A DNA stretch of 64,000 nucleotides from Sporofaciens musculi (GTDB taxonomy: Bacteria; Bacillota; Clostridia; Lachnospirales; Lachnospiraceae). Below are positions 35,128-44,565 of this stretch, piece by piece (the stretch's first letter is position 1; each line of letters starts with the position of its first letter). A program made the translations under genes and the position numbers. The stretch is taken from assembly GCF_009830285.1 (NCBI RefSeq), contig NZ_WUQX01000001.1, positions 3,410,501 through 3,474,500 on the forward strand, read 5' to 3'. Below the pieces are notes generated by a model that made no database searches, was not told where the DNA came from, and worked only from the letters and a program-made list of their open reading frames with translations.

Positions 35128-35443
35128 CGTCCGTTACCTCCAATCTGAATTTTTTTTAAAAATCCAGATTGGACGGTGGGGAACGGCAACCCACACCAGA
35201 AATAGGCTTACGTCTTATTTTGACAAAAAACGACAAAAGAAAAACCACAAAGTCTGTCAGTCCTTTGCGGCTATAAGAATTTAAAGTTCTATGATGTAGA
35301 TATTTGACGCCTACTTTTAGGGTATAAAAGTACCATACAAGAACAAGGATTTTTTTAACAAGCTATCCTTACCCCTGTTATATAATATGTAAATAGCTGC
35401 TGCTTAAAATCAGCAGCGGCGTGGCAGATAATAACCAACGCAA

Positions 35444-35484
35444 AAACATCCCTCCAAACTCAAAAACAGAGTTGAGGGATGTTT
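35444..35484. terminator. Bidirectional terminator
   Basis: AAACATCCCTC (35444-35454) pairs with GAGGGATGTTT (35474-35484), with T runs on both sides. It ends the ABC operon coming from the right. Confidence 0.75.
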
Positions 35485-35588
35485 ATTTGGACGTTGCAAA
35501 ACAACCCACCAAAGCTCCGTTTTTTTTATTCGGTAGGCTTGTTTTGGTATAAATGAAAAAATACCTTTTTCTAAATAGTCAAATTGTT

Positions 35589-36002
35589 CTATTCCTTTGA
35601 ATTCCATCCTGTGAAATCAATTTCAAGCTCTGTTTCATCTGGATGCTCCATATTAGATGGAATAGGCGATTTTATACCGCACTGCTGATTTTCCGCATAC
35701 GGCAACAGAATATTCTTCAACGTTCCCATTTTTTCAAATGTGCTTTTCCTACACTGCAAACCGCAGAAAAACAGCAAGCCTGCAAAAGCGAAATGTTGGA
35801 CACAACTGGAAAGATAGATATTTAAAATAGCCAGCTCGTTACCTTTGACGGAAACGCCCTGTGCAAGCTGCGCCGAAATATTTTGTTGGCAGGCTGCCAA
35901 TGAAATAAAAGCTGCAATTAACAAAATTGCTGCGAGAACATATAAAATCAACGAGAGTAGACCATCTTTTTTCTTTGTTTTAATCATCTGATTGTCATTC
36001 AT
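35589..36002 (-). CDS. Small membrane protein at end of ABC operon
   Basis: This encodes 137 residues. Two hydrophobic segments (LLSLILYVLAAILLIAAFIS and HFAFAGLLFFCGL) separate short loops, followed by a polar C-terminal tail. It starts 6 bp after the ATPase stop, so it belongs to the operon. No family is recognised. It might be an accessory or immunity-type protein for the transporter (inference). Confidence 0.65.
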   Translation of the reverse strand: MNDNQMIKTKKKDGLLSLILYVLAAILLIAAFISLAACQQNISAQLAQGVSVKGNELAILNIYLSSCVQHFAFAGLLFFCGLQCRKSTFEKMGTLKNILLPYAENQQCGIKSPIPSNMEHPDETELEIDFTGWNSKE

Positions 36003-36008
36003 TTATTC

Positions 36009-36719
36009 TCATCTCCTTTCACTGCGTGACACATTATTTTTGCGTTTTTGTGGCTGCGAGGTAGATTGCTTATTTATTTCTTCAGGACGCTCAAAAATCT
36101 GTGCTTTTCCCTTACGAAGTTTTATCACTATATCAGCTTGTTTCGCTAACGCCCCCGAATGTGTCACAATGATAACGCAACGCTTGAGTTCATGTGCGCT
36201 TTCTTTGAGAATTTGCGTGATTTCCTCTGCTGTATCCTCATCAAGATTTCCTGTTGGCTCATCGGCAAGCAAAATCGCTGTATCGCTGGCTAATGCCCTC
36301 GCTATCGCCACACGTTGCTGTTGGCCGCCTGAGAGCTTGAGGACATTACGTTTGGTTTCTTCTTTTGTCAACCCCAAACGCTCCAGAATAGGAAGCGGAG
36401 CTTTTTTTGAGGTCAACTTCACATTTTCTATTGAGTTCATATAATCTATCAGGTTGTATGCCTGAAAGATAAAAGAAACATTTTCATGCCTGTGTTTTGC
36501 TAGTCCCAGTTTATTGATGTTCTCTCCGTTGCATACGACTTCGCCTTTAGTCGGAACATCTAAACCACCGAGCAGAGAGAGCAATGTTGTTTTTCCACAC
36601 CCTGACGGACCAAGAATGGCATACATCTTTCCAACATCAAAGCTTATTGAAATATCTTCAAGTACCTTTGATTTCCCGTTATAGGAATAGCCAAGATTTT
36701 TTGTTTCTAAAATTGACAT
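36009..36719 (-). CDS. ABC transporter ATP-binding protein
   Basis: This 236-residue MacB/LolD-type ATPase has Walker A GPSGCGKTT (37-45), Q-loop FIFQAYNL, signature LSGGQQQRVAIARAL (129-143), Walker B ILLADEPTGNLDE and H-loop VTHS. It is third in the operon after two FtsX permeases and energises them. The ribosome site is GAAAGGTGGAATAAAAAT. Confidence 0.95.
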   Translation of the reverse strand: MSILETKNLGYSYNGKSKVLEDISISFDVGKMYAILGPSGCGKTTLLSLLGGLDVPTKGEVVCNGENINKLGLAKHRHENVSFIFQAYNLIDYMNSIENVKLTSKKAPLPILERLGLTKEETKRNVLKLSGGQQQRVAIARALASDTAILLADEPTGNLDEDTAEEITQILKESAHELKRCVIIVTHSGALAKQADIVIKLRKGKAQIFERPEEINKQSTSQPQKRKNNVSRSERR

Positions 36720-36738
36720 ATTTTTATTCCACCTTTCA

Positions 36739-38088
36739 TTAATTCATCTTTGTTAAAATTTCTTTTGGCTTGAGCCGCACTACTGGCACACTCGAAACAA
36801 AAACGGACAGAACGGCTACTAATGAGCCAATTCCACAGACCGCAAAAAAATCAGGAGCAGTCACATCTATTTCAATGGGTGCTGTATCTTTCCCTGTTAC
36901 CTCAATGTCTTGTTCACCTACAGACTGTTCACAAGCACTTGTCATTAAATAATTACCTGCGGTATTTGCTGCCGCTGCTCCTGCAAAATAGGAAATGCCA
37001 AAAGCTACAATGGCAATAAGCAGAATTTCCACTATGTGCTGCCCGATAATTTGGATTTTATCAAATCCCATTGCCAACAATACACCTATTTCATGCACTC
37101 GTTCTTTCATCCATAGAGCAAGCATGAGCGAAAGTGCAAGCAGACTTCCGACTACGATACAAAGAAGTAACGAGGACAGCATGGAGGACATTTTTTCAAG
37201 CGGTGCAGCAGAACGTCTGTATTCTGCATCAGCCGTTTCAATGGAGAAGTCGTCCCACGCAATATTTACATTTTCCTTCACAGATTCTATGATATTACTA
37301 AGCTGCGCAGGGTCATCCACATAGAAATTCACTCCTTTATACTCGCCCTTACCATTTGTATAAAGTTCTTTTGCTGTTTTATTATCTGTAAAAATACGGT
37401 TTTGATAAAGTGAAGGTGGTGGAGCAAGCCCGGCATTTACTTGAGGTTCCTTTATCTCAAATAGTCCTGCGATGGTAAGAGTAACGACTGCACCGCCATT
37501 CATTGTTTTTAACATAATTTTGTCACCTACCTTTAGGTGATTAACAGCAGCGAGGTCTTTACTAATCAATGCAATGCTTGTGTCACCATCCCCAATATGC
37601 TTCCCTTCTGTGAGCTGGAAAATTTCCTTTTGGAAATAATTGCTTTTCTCAGAAAAGGAATTGGACTCACTTGTAGCCATGTGCAGCAATCGCTCATCCT
37701 CATCGTATTGATTGTTGGTTTTAATAAGCTCTAATGGTATACCGTCAGAGGACAGCACTTCTGATTCTCCGTTTTGGTAGGCATTGTATTGTTCAATCCC
37801 TGATATAGACATCACTTTTTCTATCACCGAATCATTAAGGGAAGAACCTGTGTATTGTACCCCACCGTTTTCGTCCGCTTTGTAATTCTCGGAATTCGCC
37901 TTATTTATCACAAGCCCAAAATTTCCACCAAGAGTGTGACGGAGTTCCAATGCTGCTGTATCCGATGTTCGTTTTGTCGATAGCCCAACTAAAACAAAGG
38001 TGGACACGACAAGTAATACTAAGAACAGAACAACGCTTTTTCCCAACTTCCTTATGACGGATAGAAAGGCTCTTTGAAATATTCCCAT
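36739..38088 (-). CDS. FtsX-family ABC permease 2
   Basis: This 449-residue permease has one N-terminal helix (about 18-38), an extracellular domain of about 250 residues (MacB-like periplasmic core) and three C-terminal helices. The cytoplasmic coupling segment is KERVHEIGVLLAMGFDKIQI. It pairs with the 477-residue permease upstream to form a heterodimer. Its job is probably defence against membrane-active peptides, judged from the adjacent two-component system. The gap to the upstream gene is 13 bp. Confidence 0.9.
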   Translation of the reverse strand: MGIFQRAFLSVIRKLGKSVVLFLVLLVVSTFVLVGLSTKRTSDTAALELRHTLGGNFGLVINKANSENYKADENGGVQYTGSSLNDSVIEKVMSISGIEQYNAYQNGESEVLSSDGIPLELIKTNNQYDEDERLLHMATSESNSFSEKSNYFQKEIFQLTEGKHIGDGDTSIALISKDLAAVNHLKVGDKIMLKTMNGGAVVTLTIAGLFEIKEPQVNAGLAPPPSLYQNRIFTDNKTAKELYTNGKGEYKGVNFYVDDPAQLSNIIESVKENVNIAWDDFSIETADAEYRRSAAPLEKMSSMLSSLLLCIVVGSLLALSLMLALWMKERVHEIGVLLAMGFDKIQIIGQHIVEILLIAIVAFGISYFAGAAAANTAGNYLMTSACEQSVGEQDIEVTGKDTAPIEIDVTAPDFFAVCGIGSLVAVLSVFVSSVPVVRLKPKEILTKMN

Positions 38089-38101
38089 ATGATTTCCTCT
38101 C

Positions 38102-39535
38102 CTAACTCATTTTAGCGAGAAGCTGTTTTGGCTTTAAACGGAACAACGGTACGGATGCAGCTAATACAGCTACAACAGTCAATAAGCCGCCGATTCCGAA
38201 TACCCATAGGAAAGTCTGCGGTACTACGGTCACACTCAGCTCCGTTGCTGTATCTACATTCATCGGTGTTTCAGGAAGCGTATACCCAAAAGACCCATCT
38301 TCCTCTAACTGCGTATTCTGTGGTGTACTGCTTTGGCTGGTGTCACCCAACAAGGTGTTTCCCAAGCCTTGTGCTACTGCACTGCTCGTAAAAAACGAAA
38401 TGCCAAACGACAAGATTGCTATAATAAATACTTCTGCCATATGCTGCATGATAATTTTAAATTTGCCAATTCCGAGTGAAAGCAAAATCCCAGATTCATG
38501 AGTACGGCTTTTTGTCCACATGGTAAGCAGTAAAATTAAAACTGCCACACCAATAATAGTAATAATAATGATAAGAGTGGTAATCAATCCGCTTAAATTA
38601 TCCAACGGAGTAGTAGCAACTTCATAGGTCTTATTATCTGTGGATATGGAGTAACAGCTCCAATCAATGGAATTCAGTTTTTTCACTTCTTGCATAATAT
38701 TGTTTAGTTCTGCGGGGTCATTCACCCGATAATGAACTTTATAATATCCTGCAGATGACCACGAGAGTAGCTTTACGCTAGTTTCTACATCCATCAATAC
38801 TGTATTTTCCAAAAGTTCGCCCGGCGTAGAGAACACAGATACTTGTTGACTTACTTTTGAGTCAAAAATGCCGACAATGGTTACGGTTTCTTTCAGTTTT
38901 CCGCCTTCCTCATCACCGCCAGTAATCTGTGAATTCATAGCAATGATAAACTGGTCGCCAAGTTTTAAGCCATTTTTCTCGGCAAGCTCTTTGTGAATAA
39001 GAACGGCATTTTGGTCTTTTGGCGTAATCTGCCGCCCTTCAATTAACTCTATACTTCCCCCTGTGAACATATCCGCTTCCTGCGTGTTAGTATAGCCATA
39101 AATGTTGGCTTGCTTGCTAAGAACAGGCTCATTGGCAAACATACTGCCTTCAATGCTTTTAAGTTCTAAATAGTCACCTTCCATAGTTTTTAAGTTAGCG
39201 GGTCCGATGTTCTCCGCATTGTATCCACTGACACCAGGAACAGAGGCTACCTTATCAGCAATCTCTTTTGTAAGTGATTCCCCAGTATAAACCATTGCGT
39301 AGCTTCCGTTGCCAACATCCCGACGTTCAAACTTGGATTGGTCGCTGTGGTCTTCTTTCATAACAAAACCACCGCCAAATGACCTGCGTAAATTTGTGGC
39401 GGCTTGCTCCGAAGCACTCTGAATTGAAATGCCTGAGATTACCAATGTTCCAACCACAAGGAAAATTGCAAACAGTAAAATACTTTTTTTCCATTTGCGA
39501 GTAAGATAACGTACTGTGCGTTTCATTGCACCCAT
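38102..39535 (-). CDS. FtsX-family ABC permease 1
   Basis: This 477-residue permease has the same layout as its neighbour: N-terminal helix KSILLFAIFLVVGTLVISGI, a large extracellular region, helices near 320-345 and at the end, and coupling segment HESGILLSLGIGKFKI. It is first in the three-component transporter operon with its own promoter (TATAAT at 39569-39574). Start ATG 39535 follows AAAGGAGGATTTTCT. Confidence 0.9.
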   Translation of the reverse strand: MGAMKRTVRYLTRKWKKSILLFAIFLVVGTLVISGISIQSASEQAATNLRRSFGGGFVMKEDHSDQSKFERRDVGNGSYAMVYTGESLTKEIADKVASVPGVSGYNAENIGPANLKTMEGDYLELKSIEGSMFANEPVLSKQANIYGYTNTQEADMFTGGSIELIEGRQITPKDQNAVLIHKELAEKNGLKLGDQFIIAMNSQITGGDEEGGKLKETVTIVGIFDSKVSQQVSVFSTPGELLENTVLMDVETSVKLLSWSSAGYYKVHYRVNDPAELNNIMQEVKKLNSIDWSCYSISTDNKTYEVATTPLDNLSGLITTLIIIITIIGVAVLILLLTMWTKSRTHESGILLSLGIGKFKIIMQHMAEVFIIAILSFGISFFTSSAVAQGLGNTLLGDTSQSSTPQNTQLEEDGSFGYTLPETPMNVDTATELSVTVVPQTFLWVFGIGGLLTVVAVLAASVPLFRLKPKQLLAKMS

Positions 39536-39568
39536 AGAAAATCCTCCTTTATTTTGTTTTCAAGAAGT

Positions 39569-39623
39569 ATTATAAACGGAGCATTTTTCATGCGTATGAA
39601 GTGTAGTTGTCATGAAGTTGTCA
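39569..39623 (-). promoter_or_regulatory. Response-regulator-type promoter of the ABC operon
   Basis: TATAAT -10 (39574-39569 on the minus strand) is preceded by two exact 11-bp direct repeats, TGACAACTTCA and TGACAACTACA (39623-39602). No -35 consensus is present at the right distance. This layout fits activation by the response regulator encoded at 41228. Confidence 0.65.
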
Positions 39624-39634
39624 AAACAAGAAAA

Positions 39635-39725
39635 GAGTTTCGCTTGCGAAACTCGCGCCTGCGGCGGTCGCATCGCGACATCCACCGCTCACGCCGCAGT
39701 GTGCATCCCGCCCGGAGGGCTTTTT
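39635..39725. repeat. GC-rich palindrome cluster between TCS and ABC operons
   Basis: Perfect hairpin GAGTTTCGC/GCGAAACTC (39635-39654) is followed by CTGCGGCG ... CGCCGCAG enclosing GTCGC/GCGAC, and a further GCCCGGAGGGC hairpin. The block is non-coding, very GC-rich against AT-rich surroundings, and lies directly upstream of the ABC promoter. It may be a structured RNA, a roadblock or an insulator. Confidence 0.5.
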
Positions 39726-39753
39726 GTTTCATAGGACGCACTTTTCTATGAAA

Positions 39754-39782
39754 TAAAAAAACACCCTCGGCAAAGAGGATGC
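39754..39782 (-). terminator. Terminator after sensor kinase
   Basis: On the minus strand ATCCTC TTTGCC GAGGGT is followed by seven T. It lies 15 bp after the kinase stop and separates the two-component operon from the ABC operon. Confidence 0.75.
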
Positions 39783-39797
39783 TTTCACTACAGAAAT

Positions 39798-41231
39798 TTA
39801 CTTTTTTAAATCTATACGAAACCGCATTCCACTATTAGTTGGCTCTAAGGCATAGCTAATACGGTAGGTATCTAAAATTTTCCCTGTAAGGTAAAGACCA
39901 AGTCCATTACCTCCCGTTGTCCGACTTCTGGAATAGTCTGGTCGGTAGAATGCTTCAAATAGATGCTTTCGCTCTTTTTCTGGAATAGGCTTACATTCGT
40001 TTTCTACAATTAGAGTTCCATTCATACAAGAGATAAAAACCCGCTTTCCCTTTTCCGTATATTTTACGGCATTAGAAATTATATTGGAAATTGCTTTTGT
40101 GACTGCTTTTTGCGGGAGCATAGCATAACTGCTGTCATCCACGTCCATTTTAAAGTTTATCCCCTTAGCTTTGGCAATTAGAATATAAGGGCTACACACT
40201 TCGTTAAGAAGCTCTGATAGAGAAACCTCAGCTACCTTTTCTTCTTGCTGACCACTGAGCTTAGACGCATCTAATACCTCTTGAATCATCGTTGCCAGCT
40301 GTAACATCATATCTTTGCACACAGGCAGATAGGTGTCGTAATCCTGAAACTTTCCTATTCCCAAAATCATACTATCCAGCATGGTACATACCGCAGTAAC
40401 TGGTGTTTTAAGTTCATGGGAAGCTGCTCGCATAAAGTCTATCTTGGATTGCTCTACCTCGTTGACATGTTCAATTTCAGCATGTAGGTCATCAATAGAA
40501 GTAAGCAACTCCCTATATAACGAATTTACATTTTGAGCAAGCTGCCCGATTTCATCTTTTGATGTCACAGGACAGATAATCGTGCGTTCCAACTTCTTCA
40601 TACGACTGGTTGCATTTGATATTTCTGTGATTGGCTTTGTCATCCGTCTGGAATACCACAAAGCAACAATAACAGAAATCAGTACACAAATTATCAGGGT
40701 AAACGGAAGTATTTCAAGAACAACGCCTTTAACTTCGCCAACCGGCTGTAAAGTCATTACAATCTGTAAACTACATTCTTTATCATAAGCATCCATAAAT
40801 GTCGAGGTCTTTTTTACAAATTGTGTGGAAAGGAATGGTGTTAATCCCTCTATGCCTTGGTTTGTAATTTGAGGAAATGTATTAGAACTTTCCAGTTTAC
40901 CATCAGGAGATGCCTGAAACGAATAATTCTTCCCGTTCCCATTCAGTACATCCTCAATATAAAAAGCCCCAAAAACATATTGCTCTCCTTCATAGGAAAG
41001 GGAGATACATGACTTGCTTTTCTTTGCGTATTGCTCAACCAGTTCTTGAGGTGTTTTGGACTCAGATTCCTGTAATTTTCGCACGATTTCATTACTGATT
41101 TCTATTGCCTGCTTTTCCTTTTGATTGGTGTAAATTGTGGGAATGAGAAGGTAAATCAGGCAATGCCCCAACAAGGTAATCAACACCATAATGGAAAGCG
41201 TATATAAAAAGTTTTTTTGAAATAATTTCAT
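39798..41231 (-). CDS. Sensor histidine kinase of the ICE cargo
   Basis: This encodes 477 residues: N-terminal helix (8-30), an extracellular sensor of about 140 residues, a second helix (about 171-192), a HAMP domain (SRRMTKPITEISNATSRM), and H-box AASHELKTPVTA with His272. N-box ISNAVKYTEKG and G-box TGGNGLGLYL follow. It is a VanS/PhoR-like architecture. The start overlaps the regulator stop by 4 bp. It should sense peptides or cell-wall damage and activate the adjacent transporter. Confidence 0.94.
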   Translation of the reverse strand: MKLFQKNFLYTLSIMVLITLLGHCLIYLLIPTIYTNQKEKQAIEISNEIVRKLQESESKTPQELVEQYAKKSKSCISLSYEGEQYVFGAFYIEDVLNGNGKNYSFQASPDGKLESSNTFPQITNQGIEGLTPFLSTQFVKKTSTFMDAYDKECSLQIVMTLQPVGEVKGVVLEILPFTLIICVLISVIVALWYSRRMTKPITEISNATSRMKKLERTIICPVTSKDEIGQLAQNVNSLYRELLTSIDDLHAEIEHVNEVEQSKIDFMRAASHELKTPVTAVCTMLDSMILGIGKFQDYDTYLPVCKDMMLQLATMIQEVLDASKLSGQQEEKVAEVSLSELLNEVCSPYILIAKAKGINFKMDVDDSSYAMLPQKAVTKAISNIISNAVKYTEKGKRVFISCMNGTLIVENECKPIPEKERKHLFEAFYRPDYSRSRTTGGNGLGLYLTGKILDTYRISYALEPTNSGMRFRIDLKK

Positions 41232-41893
41232 CGCTTCACCTCAAATTTATATCCCACACCTTTTATCGTTTGAATGCAGTCCAAATCCAACTTTTTCCGC
41301 AAGCGACCTACGTAAGTGTCAATTGTTCTATCATTTAGCGGAATATCTATACCCCAAATATAGTTTAATATCTGTTCTCTTGTCAAAACAACCCCTGGAT
41401 GCTCCACCAACATTTTCAGCAACAATACTTCCTTCGGTGAAATATCAACCGATATTCCTGCTTTTTTTGCCGAAAAACCAGAAAAATCAACCATTACATC
41501 TCCTTGCTGCCATATCTTTTCGGGTTCAGTTTTCCCGACACGGCGGAGCAAAGCTGTCACTCTTTTACCAAGAAGAACAATGGAAAATGGTTTTATTACA
41601 TAATCGTCAGCCAAGCCATCAAAACTCATAATCTGTGTATCTGTATCGTCCATAGCTGTCAAAATAATCACAGGAATAGAACTACTTTTTCTGATTTGCT
41701 TCAGGACGTTCAATCCACTCATTTTCGGTAGCATAATATCCAGTATTACAAGGTCGATTTTATCTGTATTAAATGATTCAACTGCCGTTTCTCCATCAAA
41801 GACTGAAACGACAGTATGCTCCATATCACGAAAATATTCGCTGACTGTTTCATTTGTCAGTTCATCATCTTCAACTACCAAAATTTTTGCCAT
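41228..41893 (-). CDS. OmpR-type response regulator of the ICE cargo
   Basis: This encodes 221 residues: acidic pair EDD (8-10), phospho-acceptor Asp52 in DLVILDIMLPKMSG, Lys in YVIKPFS, and a C-terminal winged helix (ISPKEVLLLKMLVEHPGVVL; RTIDTYVGRLRKKL). The ATG overlaps nothing upstream; the preceding HTH gene ends 32 bp away. The likely target is the repeat pair at 39602-39623. Confidence 0.95.
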   Translation of the reverse strand: MAKILVVEDDELTNETVSEYFRDMEHTVVSVFDGETAVESFNTDKIDLVILDIMLPKMSGLNVLKQIRKSSSIPVIILTAMDDTDTQIMSFDGLADDYVIKPFSIVLLGKRVTALLRRVGKTEPEKIWQQGDVMVDFSGFSAKKAGISVDISPKEVLLLKMLVEHPGVVLTREQILNYIWGIDIPLNDRTIDTYVGRLRKKLDLDCIQTIKGVGYKFEVKR

Positions 41894-41925
41894 ACCATTT
41901 CACCTCCGCCCTTATTGTGGCATTC

Positions 41926-42129
41926 CTATTTGTCATCTGTATGAATTTCTTCTAATTTGTTTTCTTTTCTTCGGGCATCCGCAGGTTTTTTAGCTATTCG
42001 AGGTATTAACCATATTCGGCTCAAACGAACTACTCCATCAATCCGATTGGTCTCACATAATTTCTGTACCCGTCGTTCAGATAATTTCCAAAGCTTTGCG
42101 GCTTCCTGCACCGTCATATACTCAAACAT
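41926..42129 (-). CDS. Small helix-turn-helix (excisionase/MerR-like) protein
   Basis: This encodes 67 residues starting at ATG 42129 after TTGGGAGGCTAATT; a longer frame has no ribosome site. A MerR/Xis-type helix-turn-helix is visible: MTVQEAAKLWKLSERRVQKL, with the wing CETNRIDGVVRLSRIWLIP. Such proteins in these elements either regulate the adjacent cassette or help excision. It starts the minus-strand unit that includes the two-component genes. Confidence 0.75.
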   Translation of the reverse strand: MFEYMTVQEAAKLWKLSERRVQKLCETNRIDGVVRLSRIWLIPRIAKKPADARRKENKLEEIHTDDK

Positions 42130-42321
42130 AATTAGCCTCCCAAATGTATTGCATCCATTATAAGCGGTCAAACGAATAATATCAACTGTGTAAACACGAA
42201 CTTTTATATCTCAATACAGGCTATTAAATATCTTATACCAAGAGATTTCACAGCGTTTAATCAGAAGCCACATCTCTGTAAAATATAAGGGTAAGAATTT
42301 CAGAGTATAGGTGGTGAACTT

Positions 42322-42681
42322 ATGGACGAGAGAAACAACGATTTTGACTTTGATTTTACACCCATAGGACAAGCAATTAAGAAAGCTCGAAAAGCCAAAG
42401 GCATGACCAGAGAACAGCTTGCCCGTATTGTTGGCTACAACCCCAGACATCTCCAAGCAATTGAAAATGAGGGACAATATCCAAGCATTGAGTTGTTTTT
42501 TCAACTTATTATGATATTTGACATTTCGGTTGACGAGTACATACATTCGGACAAGACGGCAGTTAAAAGTTCTGTCCGCAGGCATTTGGACACTTTGCTT
42601 GACCGATTGAATGACAAGGAGCTGTCCGTCATAGAAGCAACCGTAAACGGGCTATGTAAGGCAAAAGAGCCAGAGGAATAA
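42322..42681 (+). CDS. XRE-family transcriptional regulator
   Basis: This 119-residue protein has a Cro/C1-type helix-turn-helix at about 16-72 (GQAIKKARKAKGMTREQLAR, NPRHLQAIENEGQYPSIELF). It is the only plus-strand gene in the ICE core and is divergent from the cargo unit and convergent with the transfer operon. It is probably the element's repressor or a cargo regulator. The ribosome site is ATAGGTGGTGAACTT. Confidence 0.88.
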   Translation: MDERNNDFDFDFTPIGQAIKKARKAKGMTREQLARIVGYNPRHLQAIENEGQYPSIELFFQLIMIFDISVDEYIHSDKTAVKSSVRRHLDTLLDRLNDKELSVIEATVNGLCKAKEPEE

Positions 42682-42709
42682 AAACCTCTGGTTTTTCTTT
42701 CGCCCTATT

Positions 42710-44527
42710 TTAGTAAACTGGCAAGCCGTAACCATAAATAACGCTACTACCGACAGCGTATTGTTTTTGCTTGCAGACATCGCCAGAGTTGCCCTCCACG
42801 GTATAAACAACACCATTCTCGCTTTTCTCTACAATACCCACATGGTCGATTGTTCCATCTCCATCCCAATCAAAAAAGATAATATTTCCTGCCGTTGGCT
42901 CATAGCTTCGGTCTTGCCATTGTCCTTTGCCCTTAAACCAGTTTACACCATCCGAGCAGAGGGAGAATTTCGGGATAATGCCGCTTTCCAGATAGCCGCA
43001 CTGGTCGGCGCACCACGATGTGAAGCAGGCGCACCATTCTACACGCCCGCCAAAGCCGTACCAGCTCCAATAAGGCTGTCCACCCTCGTTGCCAAGCTGC
43101 GTCAGAGCCACTTCTACGATGGCTTGATTGCCACCGCTTGTAAACGCCCGCCCGTATGGGTAGTAGCGTAACACATGGGCGGGGTACTGCGTGTCGCCGT
43201 ACTTCTCCCAACCGAGCCGCTGTGCCTGCATTGCGGAAAATTCCACCGCATTTGCATAGGAATAGCCGCCGTAGTTGGTCTTTGCCCATGAGATATACCC
43301 GTTCCCAAAGTTGTAGCCCTGCAGGGCGAGCTTGATGCGCTCCATGTCAATCGGGTTCTCCACCTCGGCTGAAACAAGTGCAGCTTTCAGTTCCTGCACG
43401 CCGCACTCGATGGAATATTCGGGGTCTTTAATACCATTCGGCTCATGGGGGTATTTCTTGTTGAAACTCCCCTCCGCCGCCTGCATCGGGTCGCTGCCTT
43501 TGCCGCCAGATTCCTGCATCATCACCGCCTTTATCAGCTCCACATATTCGGGGATTCCGTACTGCTTCGCATACTTCTGTATCAGCGGCGTGTAGGCTTC
43601 GACCTCCGCACTGACAGGGGTATAGGAAGTGCTGTCGCTGCCGCCCCCGAACAGGGAAACGGCGCATCCAAGCAGGACGACGATAAGAATTATCACAATG
43701 GCAATCCAGCCGCCTGCGATAAGGGCAGAAATTAACGCCTTAGTCCCTGCGATAATCGCCCTGACCGCCGCAATGGTCGCCTTGACCGTGGCTTTCGTCG
43801 CTTCGGCTGTCGCTTTTGCGGTGACTTTTGCCGTCTGCGCCGCTTTCTGGGCGGCTTTGGCAGATGCTTTCGCCGTTTTCTGTGCCGCCTTTGCGGTCTG
43901 CTCGGTGGTCTTAATCGCTGTCTTGGATGTCGCCTTTGCGGTTTTCACGCCTTTTTCCGTCGCCTTGACTGTGCCTTTTGCTGTGGTCTTGACGGTTTTT
44001 TCCGCATTTCTGGCGGTTGTCTTTATCGTCCGCTTTCCCTGCTGTCTGGTCTTTATCAGCGAGTTTGCCGCCGTCTGGGGCGTTTCGGTCTTGACAGGAG
44101 CAGCGGAAACAGCGGGACGGCTTGCAGTCCCTTGTATTTCCTGCAAGCCGTCCTGCCTTATTGTACGCATGGCGTTTTGTCCCGCCTTGTTCCGCATTGT
44201 TTTCTGCTCTGCGGCTTTCTTCGCCCGCTTTGCCTTAAAATCGGCGATTTTATCCTTTGCCTTACCGATATTCTCCCTTGTAATCTGGGCGTTTTTCTGC
44301 CCCTGCTTATTAAATTGGTGGATGCCCTCGTCCTTGATACATCCCGAAGCATGGGAAACCTTGTCGGCGGCATATTCCGTGGGGGAATTTTCCTCTGCAT
44401 AATATCCCTGCTCCGCCTTGTCCTTTGTCTTAGCGTAAGCGGATTTCATTCGACTGCCTGCTATGGCGGCTTTGTCTAAAGTTTTAATCGTACCTTTGAC
44501 CGCATCTCTGGTCTTTATATCAGCCAT
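42710..44527 (-). CDS. Conjugative cell-wall hydrolase (lysozyme-like + CHAP)
   Basis: This 605-residue protein has an N-terminal region (about 80-265) made of degenerate Lys/Ala/Thr repeats (TAKATSKTAIKTTEQTAKAA type). A membrane helix follows (about 268-290, IAIVIILIVVLLGCAVSLF), then a lysozyme-like transglycosylase domain (LIKAVMMQESGGKGSDPMQA) and a C-terminal CHAP endopeptidase (WCACFTSWCADQCGYL; IDHVGIVEKSENGVVYTVEG). It opens the peptidoglycan for the mating channel. It is last in the transfer operon, as in Tn1549. Confidence 0.92.
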   Translation of the reverse strand: MADIKTRDAVKGTIKTLDKAAIAGSRMKSAYAKTKDKAEQGYYAEENSPTEYAADKVSHASGCIKDEGIHQFNKQGQKNAQITRENIGKAKDKIADFKAKRAKKAAEQKTMRNKAGQNAMRTIRQDGLQEIQGTASRPAVSAAPVKTETPQTAANSLIKTRQQGKRTIKTTARNAEKTVKTTAKGTVKATEKGVKTAKATSKTAIKTTEQTAKAAQKTAKASAKAAQKAAQTAKVTAKATAEATKATVKATIAAVRAIIAGTKALISALIAGGWIAIVIILIVVLLGCAVSLFGGGSDSTSYTPVSAEVEAYTPLIQKYAKQYGIPEYVELIKAVMMQESGGKGSDPMQAAEGSFNKKYPHEPNGIKDPEYSIECGVQELKAALVSAEVENPIDMERIKLALQGYNFGNGYISWAKTNYGGYSYANAVEFSAMQAQRLGWEKYGDTQYPAHVLRYYPYGRAFTSGGNQAIVEVALTQLGNEGGQPYWSWYGFGGRVEWCACFTSWCADQCGYLESGIIPKFSLCSDGVNWFKGKGQWQDRSYEPTAGNIIFFDWDGDGTIDHVGIVEKSENGVVYTVEGNSGDVCKQKQYAVGSSVIYGYGLPVY

Positions 44528-44565
44528 AAAATCCGACCTCCTTTCCCAGAAGATTTGCGGTCATG

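Noticed and set aside
43629-44402. 257-codon plus-strand Ala/Val/Phe-rich frame resembling a membrane protein
   Set aside because: It is the antisense of the Lys/Ala/Thr repeat region of the wall hydrolase, which produces hydrophobic shadow frames.
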